A model generated the notes under the pieces. That model did not search any database and had not been told where the DNA came from. It saw nothing but the letters and a program-made list of their open reading frames with translations. A DNA stretch of 17,220 bases from Anaerolineales bacterium (GTDB taxonomy: Bacteria; Chloroflexota; Anaerolineae; Anaerolineales; Villigracilaceae). The stretch is from the NCBI GenBank assembly GCA_025938055.1, contig JAICQC010000043.1, positions 1 to 17,220 of the forward strand, given 5' to 3'. This document shows, piece by piece, positions 7,692 to 15,542 of this stretch (position 1 is the stretch's first letter; each line of letters begins with the position of its first letter). Made by a program: the position numbers and the translations under genes.

Positions 7692-10600
7692 TTACTTGGT
7701 CATTAAGTTGTTGCCAATACCAAGCAAACCTGTATCCAATTTCGGTGGATGCTGTTTTTCTTCATCCTTGCCAAACTTGACAACATCGCCACCTTCATTG
7801 ATCGCCTCCACAGCCAGACCAAGTGACTGCAATTCCTTTACCAGCACGCGGAATGATGCAGGGATGCTGGGCTCCTCAATGGGCTCGCCCTTCACGATCG
7901 CTTCATAGGTGTTGACGCGTCCCTGAACATCATCAGATTTCACCGTCAGCATTTCCTGAAGTGTGTATGCCGCGCCGTAGGCTTCAAGCGCCCACACTTC
8001 CATCTCACCAAAACGCTGACCACCAAACTGTGCCTTACCACCCAGCGGCTGTTGCGTAACCAGACTGTACGGACCGGTCGAGCGCGCATGGACTTTATCT
8101 TCCACCAGGTGGTGCAGTTTCAATACGGTCATCACGCCAACCGTCACCGGCTGGTCATAAGGAATGCCGGTTTTGCCGTCACGCAGCATCTGCTTGCCAA
8201 GGGTTGGCATCGGCTCTCCGCTGGCGCTTGTGATCTCCTGGGCTACTTCCAGTACGCGGGCTTCCGCAATCCTACCGGTGTGTCCGTGGCTTTCAATCCA
8301 CAGGCGCAGACAGGCGCTGATCGCAGCGGTGTCGTACTGTCCACGTTCGCGGGGGTCCACACCCTCGGGATGGAAGATCGTTTCGGGATCATACCCTCGG
8401 TCGCGCAGCCACTCGGATGCAGTTGCATGCCGCGCGTAATCTACATCATGCAGATCGTAGGGATCATATTCGCGCTCACCCAGCCATTCTTCCAGATAAA
8501 GCCGTCTGACTTCATCGTCATCCTGGATAGACTCTGGATCGTATTCCTGCTGCTTGATCCATTCCCAGGCAGTGGCTGCTGACTCTTTCCATGCCTGATC
8601 CACAATCCAGGCACGGGCGAGTTCGGCTTCGATCTCCGCTTCTGAAGCTCCGTCGAAGACCGGGGTAATGGCGCGATAGCCAAGACGCTTTGCAGCCCAT
8701 CCGAGATGGACCTCCAGCACCTGGCCGATATTCATACGCCCGGGCACACCCAGCGGATTCAAGATAATATCCACGGGCGTTCCATCTTCAAGGAAGGGCA
8801 TATCCTCCACAGGAACTACTTTGGAGACTACGCCTTTGTTCCCGTGACGGCCTGCCATCTTATCGCCGGCGGTCAGCTTGCGGCGCTGAGCCACCGAGAC
8901 GCGCACCATCATATCCACACCCGCGGAGAGATCGGAATTCTCCTCGCGTGTGAAGACTTTTACATCCACGACCTTGCCACGTTCACCATGCGGCATGCGC
9001 AGCGAGGTATCTTTCACGTCACGTGACTTCTCACCAAAGATGGCGCGCAGGAGGCGTTCTTCAGGAGTCAGTTCCTTCTCACCTTTCGGTGTGATCTTGC
9101 CAACCAGAATATCGTTAGGTCCCACTTCCGCGCCAATGCGGATGATGCCGTTCTCATCGAGGTCCTTGATCGCGTCTTCACCAACGTTGGGAATGTCGCG
9201 AGTGATTTCCTCCGGACCTAATTTGGTGTCGCGCGCCTCGACCTCATACTTTTCAATATGAACGGAGGTAAAGCGGTCCTCCTGCACCAGGCGTTCAGAG
9301 ATCAGGATGGCATCTTCGAAGTTGCCGCCTTCCCACGAAAGGAAAGCTACCACCACGTTTTGACCAAGAGCCAGTTGACCACTTTCGGTCGAGGAAGAGT
9401 CGGCAATAATATCGCCCTTCTTGATCTTTTGTCCCTTCACAACCGCGGGACGCTGATCGATACAGGTGCTCTGATTGGAGCGCTGATACTTGCGCAGCTG
9501 ATATGTATGAAGGTTGCCTCGTTCTTTCACAGTGATCGTATTGCCAGTCACCGACGTCACTTCACCATCTGCCTCAGCCACCACTACCTGACCCGAGTCG
9601 AGCGCGGCATGGTATTCCATGCCGGTTGAGACGAGTGGGATTTCCGGGCGGACGAGCGGGACAGCCTGCGCCTGCATGTTCGAGCCCATCAGGGCGCGGT
9701 TTGCATCATCATGCTCCAGGAACGGGATGAGCGCGGCGCTGATGCCCACAACCTGGTGCGGCGCGACGTCCATGTAGTCCACCGATTCCGGCGTGGAGAA
9801 GATAAAGCCAGAGTGATAACGGCAGGACACACGGTCACGCACGAACTCGTTCTTCTCGGTGAGCGGCGCATTTGCCTGCGCGATTACATATTTATCTTCT
9901 GCATCGGCAGACAGATAATCAAATTGATCGGAGACGTAGGGAGCGATGCTGACCGGATTGCCAGTCCTGGCAATCCTCTTCATCATTTTGGCGTCGATCA
10001 TCTCGCCGCTCTTGAGCAGGACTTCGCTTGATTTTGGGTCGACGACATTCTCACGCAGTGTGCGCCCTTCCAGGCGCTCATCATCCGCTTGCATGGTGCG
10101 GAACACTTTGCGGTACGGGGTCTCGATAAACCCATACTCGTTTACACGCGCGAAGGAAGCGAGGCGGCCGATCAAGCCGATGTTCGGACCTTCTGGTGTT
10201 TCGATCGGGCAGATGCGCCCGTAGTGAGAGTGGTGCACGTCGCGCACATCGAAGCCAGCGCGCTCGCGGCGCAGACCGCCCGGACCCAATGCCGAGAGCG
10301 TGCGTTTATGGCGCAGCTCGGCAAGCGGGTTAGTCTGGTCCATGAACTGCGACAACTGGGATGAACCAAAGAATTCGCGCAGCGCCGCAACCACAGGACG
10401 GATATTCACAAGAGTCACCGGTGAGAGCTGTTCCTGGTCGCGGATGGACATGCGCTCTTTGATCACGCGTTCCATACGGCGCAGACCGATGCGCAGCTTG
10501 TTCTGGATCAGTTCCCCCACCGTCTTGACGCGGCGATTGCCCAGATGATCGATATCATCGGGCGGCTCGACACCGTTGTTGATCTGGATCATACGGCGTA

Positions 10601-11582
10601 ACAGGCGAATGATATCGCTTTTGGTCACGGTGCGGTGTGGGATGGGGACTTCCAAATCGAGTTTCTGATTCAGCTTGTAGCGGCCGACTCGTTCGAGGTC
10701 ATAATGCCGCTGGTCGAACAACTGCTCCTCCAGGAACTGGCGGGCGTTCTCCAACGTGGCAGGGTCGCCGGGACGCATCTTGCGGAAGAACTCGATTAGT
10801 GCCGCCTCGGCGATGGTCTGCTTATTGGAAACCTCCCACTCCGGCTCCTGCTTGAGCGTGGATGCCATAAAGAGGCGCTCCGGGTTATTATCCACATCCT
10901 GGAACAGGGACAGGATTTCCTCGTCGCTGCCGGTCTTCAAGGGAGAGTCTTTCGTCCCATCATCGACGGCAGCCAGCGCACGCAAAAAGACCGTGATCGG
11001 CACGGTGCGTTTACGGTTGAATTTTAAGATAATGTAATCGGACTTACGGGTTTCAAATTCCATCCACGCGCCGCGGTCTGGGATCAGCTTGGACATTGCC
11101 AGCGGACGACCAGTGGCGCGGTCGGTGGGTGCTTCGAAGTACACGCCGGGGGAGCGGATCAACTGCGAGACAACGACGCGCTCCGTTCCGTTAATAATGA
11201 ACGTGCCCTTATCAGTCATCTCGGGGAAGTCACCCAAGAAGATATCCTGCTTGATCGGTTCGGGAACATCGGGACCCGCCAGCAATACGGAAACGTACAG
11301 CGGACTGGCATAGGTGAGATCGCGTTCTACGCATTCTTCAATATTGTGTTTGGGGTCACCAAACCAATACTTCAAGCCCCACTGTTTTGCTTCGGGGCCG
11401 CGGCTGGGGAAATATAACTTCATCCCCTTGTTATACGATTCGATCGGCGAGACCTCATGGAAGAGGTCGCCGAGACCCTCTTTTTTGAGGCGTTCAAATG
11501 AATCGAGTTGGACTTCAATTAGATTGGGTAGTTTGATGTCAATGGGGATACGCGCGTAACTCTTGCGGGGTAAAGAAGACAT
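7692..11582 (-). CDS. rpoB: DNA-directed RNA polymerase subunit beta
   Basis: The beta subunit of RNA polymerase, 1296 residues, apparently complete from [20 protein letters not shown] to the C-terminal clamp region. Hallmarks include the rifampicin region [17 protein letters not shown] (404-420), [16 protein letters not shown], the catalytic-centre block [12 protein letters not shown], and [19 protein letters not shown] near the end. The ATG at 11582 follows AGGAG. In the E. coli-equivalent rifampicin pocket, Thr525 is Arg424 and Arg529 is Thr428, while Asp516, His526 and Ser531 are kept. About 110 extra residues (roughly 988-1125) lie between ITPVFDGA and PYDQPVTVG and contain three 25-residue repeats. 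No rpoC follows; the next gene is rpsL. Two promoter candidates lie upstream. Confidence 0.98.
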   Translation of the reverse strand: MSSLPRKSYARIPIDIKLPNLIEVQLDSFERLKKEGLGDLFHEVSPIESYNKGMKLYFPSRGPEAKQWGLKYWFGDPKHNIEECVERDLTYASPLYVSVLLAGPDVPEPIKQDIFLGDFPEMTDKGTFIINGTERVVVSQLIRSPGVYFEAPTDRATGRPLAMSKLIPDRGAWMEFETRKSDYIILKFNRKRTVPITVFLRALAAVDDGTKDSPLKTGSDEEILSLFQDVDNNPERLFMASTLKQEPEWEVSNKQTIAEAALIEFFRKMRPGDPATLENARQFLEEQLFDQRHYDLERVGRYKLNQKLDLEVPIPHRTVTKSDIIRLLRRMIQINNGVEPPDDIDHLGNRRVKTVGELIQNKLRIGLRRMERVIKERMSIRDQEQLSPVTLVNIRPVVAALREFFGSSQLSQFMDQTNPLAELRHKRTLSALGPGGLRRERAGFDVRDVHHSHYGRICPIETPEGPNIGLIGRLASFARVNEYGFIETPYRKVFRTMQADDERLEGRTLRENVVDPKSSEVLLKSGEMIDAKMMKRIARTGNPVSIAPYVSDQFDYLSADAEDKYVIAQANAPLTEKNEFVRDRVSCRYHSGFIFSTPESVDYMDVAPHQVVGISAALIPFLEHDDANRALMGSNMQAQAVPLVRPEIPLVSTGMEYHAALDSGQVVVAEADGEVTSVTGNTITVKERGNLHTYQLRKYQRSNQSTCIDQRPAVVKGQKIKKGDIIADSSSTESGQLALGQNVVVAFLSWEGGNFEDAILISERLVQEDRFTSVHIEKYEVEARDTKLGPEEITRDIPNVGEDAIKDLDENGIIRIGAEVGPNDILVGKITPKGEKELTPEERLLRAIFGEKSRDVKDTSLRMPHGERGKVVDVKVFTREENSDLSAGVDMMVRVSVAQRRKLTAGDKMAGRHGNKGVVSKVVPVEDMPFLEDGTPVDIILNPLGVPGRMNIGQVLEVHLGWAAKRLGYRAITPVFDGASEAEIEAELARAWIVDQAWKESAATAWEWIKQQEYDPESIQDDDEVRRLYLEEWLGEREYDPYDLHDVDYARHATASEWLRDRGYDPETIFHPEGVDPRERGQYDTAAISACLRLWIESHGHTGRIAEARVLEVAQEITSASGEPMPTLGKQMLRDGKTGIPYDQPVTVGVMTVLKLHHLVEDKVHARSTGPYSLVTQQPLGGKAQFGGQRFGEMEVWALEAYGAAYTLQEMLTVKSDDVQGRVNTYEAIVKGEPIEEPSIPASFRVLVKELQSLGLAVEAINEGGDVVKFGKDEEKQHPPKLDTGLLGIGNNLMTK
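8337..8561 (-). repeat. Three tandem 25-residue repeats inside RpoB
   Basis: Tryptophans 1008, 1033 and 1058 are exactly 25 residues apart, and each opens a unit of the form W-(I/L)-x-x-(Q/R)-(E/G)-Y-D-P-x-(S/D/T)-(I/L). The units begin [24 protein letters not shown] and [13 protein letters not shown] weaker fourth relative, WIESHGH, begins at residue 1095. The stretch is highly acidic and lies in the variable beta region where actinobacteria have only a short loop. Confidence 0.85.
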
Positions 11583-11714
11583 TCAGTTCACTCCTGGCCT
11601 GGGGTGGTGAGACGGATTCAACGTGCCGCATCAATCCCTGTAATTTATTTATTTTGGATGTTGTACAAGATGTAAATCTGGAGACGATGCAACTGGCGGT
11701 AGACACACAAATCC

Positions 11715-11736
11715 ATCCCGCGACATTTGGCGGGAT
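11715..11736 (-). other. Hairpin at the 5' end of the rpoB leader
   Basis: ATCCCGC and GCGGGAT (7 bp) pair around an 8-base loop. The hairpin would lie within about five bases of the start of a transcript from the promoter at 11748-11776, a position where stems can protect mRNA ends. No T run follows on the minus strand, so it is not a terminator. Confidence 0.5.
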
Positions 11737-11747
11737 AGCAAACTGTG

Positions 11748-11776
11748 ATTATATATGAAAATTCATTTATGCGCAA
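11748..11776 (-). promoter_or_regulatory. Sigma-70-type promoter candidate for rpoB (proximal)
   Basis: On the minus strand TTGCGC (11771-11776) and a perfect TATAAT (11748-11753) are 17 bp apart. Transcription would start near 11741, giving an rpoB leader of about 160 bases that opens with the hairpin at 11715-11736. The rest of 11583-11714 shows no open frame I can support. Confidence 0.7.
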
Positions 11777-11826
11777 GGGATTCTCTAGACTGATTTCCAC
11801 CCTTTTCCCTGTTTACGAACGGGCGG

Positions 11827-11854
11827 ATTCTATCACATTCTTGCATTTCCGCAA
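11827..11854 (-). promoter_or_regulatory. Second promoter candidate upstream of rpoB (distal)
   Basis: On the minus strand TTGCGG (11849-11854) and TAGAAT (11827-11832) are 16 bp apart, with TGTG before the -10 giving a partial extended -10. It lies about 78 bases upstream of the proximal candidate. It is weaker than that one. Confidence 0.45.
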
Positions 11855-11919
11855 CCCGAAACCAGCAAGCGGGGTTTTGATTGATAGATTCTTTAAAATC
11901 AACTCTTTCCGGAGGCACC

Positions 11920-13269
11920 ATGACCACACCGCAGGCTGCAGTGAACGACAGGCGTGAAATCTTCGGCTGGGGCATGTACGACTGGGCAAACTCAGCGTTC
12001 AGTACAACCGTTGGAACAGTTTTCCTTGGTCCATACATTGCCTCCCTGGCAGCGGCCGCAGCCGGTGCGGATGGACTGGCTCGTTTTTTCGGAATTCCCG
12101 TTGCACCAGATTCATTTCTGCCCTATTGTATTTCGCTCTCTGTGGGGCTTCAGGTGCTCTTTCTTCCCATCCTCGGCGCCATCGCTGACTATTCCCATTT
12201 GCGCAAGAGTATGATGCGTCTCTTTGCCACCATTGGGGCGGCTGCAACGATTGCGATGTTCTTTGTGCTTGGAGATCTATGGTGGCTGGGAGGGGTGCTC
12301 TTTATCATCGCCAACCTTGCCTTCGGTGCCGCGATCGTTTTTTACAACGCGTATCTCCCGGATATCGCCAGTGAAGACCAGCGTGATCGAGTCTCTTCCT
12401 ATGGCTGGGCAATGGGGTACCTGGGCGGGGGGCTCTTGCTGGCGCTCAACCTGGCATTCTTTATTTTTAGCGAAGACATCGGCGTGCCCGGCGATCTGGC
12501 TGTCCGCATCAACCTCGCCTCAGCAGGACTCTGGTGGCTGGGATTTTCTTTTCTGACGTGGTCGCGGCTCCGCACGCGCCGGGCGGCGCGTCCCCTGCCC
12601 TCTAATGAGACGTATCTCAGCGTTGGATTCAAACAATTAGGAAAAACGTTCCGCGAGATGAAAAATTTCCCGGAAACGCTCAAATATCTTCTGGCGTACT
12701 TCCTTTACAACGATGGAATCCAAACCGTCATCGCCGTGGCTTCGACATTTGCAGCCGCCCCGCTTGCCCGCGGCGGTCTTGCGCTTCCACAGGATACCCT
12801 CATCGCTGTAATCCTCATGATCCAGTTTGTGGCATTTTTTGGAGCGCTCTTCTGGGGCAGGCTCGCCGGCTGGATCGGAGCCAAGCAGTCCATCATCGTC
12901 AGCCTGGTGATTTGGGCCGGCGTGGTGATCTACGCCTATAGCGGATTGCAAGGCGAGTCACGTGTGATCCAGTTCTTTATCCTCGGCATCTTTATTGCCA
13001 TCGTTCTAGGCGGGTCTCAGGCGATCAGCCGCAGCCTCTTTGCGCAGATGATTCCTGTAGGCAAGGAAGCCGAATTCTATTCCTTTTATGAAGTCAGCGA
13101 ACGCGGCACCTCGTGGACAGGACCGTTGATCTTTGGTCTGGCGAACCAGGTTTTTGGCAGCCTGCGCTACGGGATTCTTTCCCTCATCTTCTACTTTATC
13201 GCAGGTTTGATAGTCCTTCCTTTGGTGAATGTTCAAAAGGCAAAGGATGATGTGAAGAAACATTCGTGA
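11920..13269 (+). CDS. MFS transporter, Atg22/UMF1-like family
   Basis: A membrane protein of 449 residues with about twelve hydrophobic segments. The N-terminal block GWGMYDWANSAFSTTVGTVF is the signature of the Atg22-like (UMF1) branch of the major facilitator superfamily; DIASEDQRDRVSSYGWAMGYLGGG and GGSQAISRSLFAQMIP are further typical blocks. Relatives include yeast vacuolar amino-acid effluxer Atg22, but most bacterial members have no known substrate, so none is assigned. I chose the ATG at 11920 because CCGGAGGC lies just before it; an upstream in-frame TTG at 11881 has no such site. It is transcribed divergently from rpoB and ends two bases before a strong symmetrical terminator. No convincing plus-strand promoter was seen. 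Confidence 0.9.
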   Translation: MTTPQAAVNDRREIFGWGMYDWANSAFSTTVGTVFLGPYIASLAAAAAGADGLARFFGIPVAPDSFLPYCISLSVGLQVLFLPILGAIADYSHLRKSMMRLFATIGAAATIAMFFVLGDLWWLGGVLFIIANLAFGAAIVFYNAYLPDIASEDQRDRVSSYGWAMGYLGGGLLLALNLAFFIFSEDIGVPGDLAVRINLASAGLWWLGFSFLTWSRLRTRRAARPLPSNETYLSVGFKQLGKTFREMKNFPETLKYLLAYFLYNDGIQTVIAVASTFAAAPLARGGLALPQDTLIAVILMIQFVAFFGALFWGRLAGWIGAKQSIIVSLVIWAGVVIYAYSGLQGESRVIQFFILGIFIAIVLGGSQAISRSLFAQMIPVGKEAEFYSFYEVSERGTSWTGPLIFGLANQVFGSLRYGILSLIFYFIAGLIVLPLVNVQKAKDDVKKHS

Positions 13270-13270
13270 A

Positions 13271-13303
13271 CAAAAGACCGAGGCGATGAGTCTCGGTCTT
13301 TTG
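13271..13303. terminator. Symmetrical bidirectional terminator between the MFS gene and dcd
   Basis: CAAAAGACCGAG and CTCGGTCTTTTG form a perfect 12-bp stem around a 9-base loop. The A run on one arm and T run on the other give a GC core followed by four T on either strand. It separates converging genes whose stops are at 13269 and 13320, so one hairpin can end both transcripts. Confidence 0.92.
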
Positions 13304-13319
13304 TAAATCATGATAATTT

Positions 13320-13874
13320 TTACAATTTGGGCAAGACAATGGATTGCTGCTTCTGATATTTCCCTTTCTTATCCGCGTACGAGACCTCACATTCTTCATC
13401 CGCTTCGAAGAACAGCACCTGGGCTAAACCTTCATTGGCATAGATCTTGGCAGGTAATGGAGTTGTGTTCGAGATTTCCAGCGTGACGAAGCCTTCCCAC
13501 TCCGGCTCGAAGGGAGTGACGTTCACGATAATTCCACATCTGGCATACGTTGACTTTCCAAGGCAGATCGTCAGCACTTTGCGCGGGATGCGAAAATATT
13601 CCACGGTCCGGGCGAGGGCAAAGGAGTTAGGGGGGATAATGCAGACATCGCCTATGTAATCCACCATGGATTTGGTATCGAAGTTCTTCGGGTCCACAGT
13701 GGCAGAAAAGACATTCGTAAAAATCTTGAATTCATCCGCGACACGGACATCGTATCCATACGACGAAACGCCGTAAGAGACCACGCCATTGCGGACCTGC
13801 TTCTCCTCGAACGGTTCGATCATACGGTGTTCATTCGCCATCTTGCGGATCCAGTGATCAGGTTTGAGTCCCAT
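13320..13874 (-). CDS. dcd: dCTP deaminase
   Basis: Deoxycytidine triphosphate deaminase, 184 residues. It makes dUTP from dCTP for thymidylate synthesis, in the cytoplasm, as a trimer of the dUTPase fold. The catalytic block GKSTYARCG (106-114) holds Ser108 and Arg112, and [11 protein letters not shown] holds Glu133, matching E. coli Ser111, Arg115 and Glu138. [15 protein letters not shown] and [18 protein letters not shown] are further family blocks. I chose the ATG at 13874 because GGAG lies seven bases before it; a TTG four codons upstream overlaps that site. It lies 39 bases after the M23 lipoprotein gene and may share its transcript. A mono- versus bifunctional (dUTP-forming versus dUMP-forming) activity cannot be told safely from sequence alone. 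Confidence 0.93.
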   Translation of the reverse strand: MGLKPDHWIRKMANEHRMIEPFEEKQVRNGVVSYGVSSYGYDVRVADEFKIFTNVFSATVDPKNFDTKSMVDYIGDVCIIPPNSFALARTVEYFRIPRKVLTICLGKSTYARCGIIVNVTPFEPEWEGFVTLEISNTTPLPAKIYANEGLAQVLFFEADEECEVSYADKKGKYQKQQSIVLPKL

Positions 13875-13898
13875 ATTTTTCTCCAAAGTTGATTGTTT

Positions 13899-13913
13899 AG
13901 GTGACAGTCACCT
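13899..13913. repeat. Short palindrome after the M23 lipoprotein gene
   Basis: AGGTGAC-A-GTCACCT is a perfect 7-bp inverted repeat with a one-base centre; as RNA it would form GGTG-CACC with a small loop. It starts at the lipoprotein stop codon and ends 24 bases before the dcd start. There is no T run. It may be a small REP-like repeat, a processing signal or a protein site. Confidence 0.4.
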
Positions 13914-14869
13914 TATTTCACAATAAAAACAACCTGCGTAAGCTTGCCCGATTCTACTTCAACCCAGCGATCGAGGATCTGACCGTTCATTTCAACTGCG
14001 ATGCGATAACGACCGGCAGGCAGGTCACCAAACACTGCGTTTTCCTCTCCGGTCAGCGTATCAGGAGAATAGGTCGCCCCATAATAGACTTTGACTGGAG
14101 ACTGGGATGGATCTGAATAAAATCCGATCGTGAAGTTTGCATTTCTTAATAGATTGCCCCCTCCATCAAGAACGGAAATCACCAGGACTCCCAACCGATT
14201 CCCGTTTTCATCCCTGGTGGGGACCAGCCAGAGCTCAGGGTTCTGTGTGGCGAAATAATCCTCCGCATTTCCCTGGCGGACTTCGAAGTGAAGGTGGCTG
14301 CCGATTGCGCCGCCTGTCCAACCGACCTCGCCGATCTTGTCTCCCGCCAGAACCTTCTGATCTACTTCGACATCGATTTTTGAAAGATGAGCGTAGAAAG
14401 TGAACACTTCATCCTGGTGCTCGATGACGATAAGATTCCCATAGAAATTCTGCCAGGGCGAATACGTTGCTTGCGCATCGGGTCCTGCAAAGATCACCGT
14501 GCCCTCACCTGCGGCATGGACAGGTGTGCCGCTTGGGTTGGAGAATTCCACACCGTGATGCGGGTCGCGCGTCCCGCTGGCGGTGGAACCGTAGCGATAT
14601 CCCGGATCCACCAGATCATTTCCGGGCGGTTGGATGGGACGCTGAAAGATGAACTGACCCTCCATGATGCAATAATCTTCACGGAATGGATCACATAAAG
14701 CTGGCGGGGTGAATGTTTCCGTTGGTGTGACAGATGGAACAGGCGTTGGAGGAAGGACCGTGTTTGTTGGAATGATCGTTGTGGTCACAACAACAGCCGG
14801 AGTTTCAGTCGCTTCTATATTTGTACACGCTACAAGAGTTAAGAGAAGAAAATACAGCAGTCGCTTCAT
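13913..14869 (-). CDS. M23 (LytM/peptidase-like) lipoprotein
   Basis: A secreted lipoprotein of 318 residues. MKRLLYFLLLTLVAC gives a lipoprotein signal peptide with lipobox LVAC and lipidated Cys15. A Thr/Pro-rich spacer follows (20-57). An M23/LytM domain spans about 85-205: HHGVEF (104-109), YAHLSK (159-164) and GSHLHFEV (190-197). The metal ligands expected are His104, residue 108 and His194; residue 108 is Glu where the family normally has Asp. The domain may cut peptidoglycan cross-links or, if metal binding is poor, only bind or regulate. A C-terminal beta-rich domain (about 225-318) resembles Ig-like or carboxypeptidase-regulatory folds. The ATG at 14869 has no clear ribosome-binding site, and a mobile element begins 11 bases upstream. 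dcd follows. Confidence 0.87.
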   Translation of the reverse strand: MKRLLYFLLLTLVACTNIEATETPAVVVTTTIIPTNTVLPPTPVPSVTPTETFTPPALCDPFREDYCIMEGQFIFQRPIQPPGNDLVDPGYRYGSTASGTRDPHHGVEFSNPSGTPVHAAGEGTVIFAGPDAQATYSPWQNFYGNLIVIEHQDEVFTFYAHLSKIDVEVDQKVLAGDKIGEVGWTGGAIGSHLHFEVRQGNAEDYFATQNPELWLVPTRDENGNRLGVLVISVLDGGGNLLRNANFTIGFYSDPSQSPVKVYYGATYSPDTLTGEENAVFGDLPAGRYRIAVEMNGQILDRWVEVESGKLTQVVFIVK

Positions 14870-14880
14870 TGATTGAACTC

Positions 14881-14910
14881 TGGAGTCCGCCAGCTTGCTG
14901 GCGATATTTC
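14881..14910 (+). repeat. Left REP-like end of the RAYT element
   Basis: Reading inward: TGGAGTC, then hairpin CGCCAGC-TT-GCTGGCG (14888-14903), then ATATTTC. It matches the right end (15510-15539, minus strand) at TGGAGTC and at the AGCTTGCT centre; the outer stem pairs differ but remain paired. Such paired inverted hairpins are the substrates of TnpA-REP enzymes. Confidence 0.8.
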
Positions 14911-14961
14911 AAGAGTATATCTGGTATTCAATTGTTATACTCAAATGTATGGGTAATTTTT

Positions 14962-15492
14962 TTCAAAATCTATCCACACAACCCACCGCATTACTTCGTC
15001 TCAAATGCAATGTATATAGTAACAGCAGCTATTTTATACAATCAACATTTGCTACATGAAAACAAGTGAAAAGAATTCGTTTTACAAACTCTCCTAGAAC
15101 GTGCTGCATTGCTCGGCTGAAATTTACAAGCATGGGCAATCTTAAATAATCATTATCACTTCATCGGGCGAGCTCCAGAAGATACCATATCCTTGAAGAA
15201 ACTTGCTCAGCAGTTACATTCGATCACAGCCATCCAAATCAACAAATGGGATCAAACTCCAGGTAGGTAGGTTTGGTTCAATTACTGGGACACATGCCTG
15301 ACATATGAGCGATCCTACCTAGCAAGATTGCATTACATTCATATGAATCCTGCCAAACACGGGCTAACTGATAATCCGATAAATTACCCTTATTGTAGCT
15401 ACAAGTGGTTTGTTGAGCTGGCTTATGAAGAAATAAAACGACAGGTCTTTGAACAGCCCATTGATCGTGTGAAGATCGTAGATGACTTTTGA
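14962..15492 (+). pseudogene. Y1 (HUH) transposase, REP-associated type, with three nonsense codons
   Basis: Read in one unbroken frame, the region encodes a REP-associated tyrosine transposase of about 175 residues. It would nick single-stranded DNA at REP hairpins through a HUH motif and a catalytic Tyr. YPHNPPHYFVSNAMYIVTAA resembles the family N-terminus, QAWAILNNHYHFIGRAP carries His-Tyr-His at 15151-15159, and VWFNYWDTCLTYERSYLARL and LHYIHMNPAKHGL follow. Stops break it at 15067 (TGA), 15118 (TGA, where Trp is usual) and 15268 (TAG, where Lys or Arg is usual). No in-frame ATG lies at the expected start. No frameshift is needed, so decay appears recent or slow. Codons are much more AT-rich than in flanking genes. 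Confidence 0.87.
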
Positions 15493-15509
15493 TCTTGTAG
15501 AATTCACCA

Positions 15510-15539
15510 CTTAAAACGGGAGCAAGCTCCCTGACTCCA
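15510..15539 (-). repeat. Right REP-like end of the RAYT element
   Basis: Read on the minus strand: TGGAGTC, A, hairpin GGGAGC-TT-GCTCCC (15518-15531), then GTTTTAAG. It is an inverted relative of the left end at 14881-14910, sharing TGGAGTC, the AGCTTGCT centre and a T-rich flank. Confidence 0.8.
15512..15531 (-). terminator. Hairpin able to end the ftcD transcript
   Basis: On the minus strand GGGAGC-TT-GCTCCC is followed by GTTTTAA, starting 12 bases after the ftcD stop. The same hairpin is the right end of the RAYT element, so a REP end may serve as the terminator of ftcD. The T run is short. Confidence 0.6.
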
Positions 15540-15542
15540 TGG

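Larger units (their letters stand above)
14881..15539 (+). mobile_element. Decayed IS200-like / RAYT (REP-associated Y1 transposase) element
   Basis: A 659-bp AT-rich unit bounded by inverted hairpin ends that both begin TGGAGTC when read inward, holding a broken Y1 transposase frame. The size and single-gene layout match IS200-like elements. No target-site duplication is visible at the edges, as expected for the single-stranded mechanism of this family. It has filled the space between the ftcD stop (15543) and the M23 lipoprotein start (14869), so it covers nearly all of that 673-base gap. The boundaries follow the inverted ends and are good candidates, not proven. Confidence 0.8.

Noticed and set aside
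11852..11880. AACCC/GGGTT-like pairing followed by TTTT on the plus strand upstream of the MFS gene
   Set aside because: The pairing is short and imperfect, with no upstream plus-strand gene to terminate.
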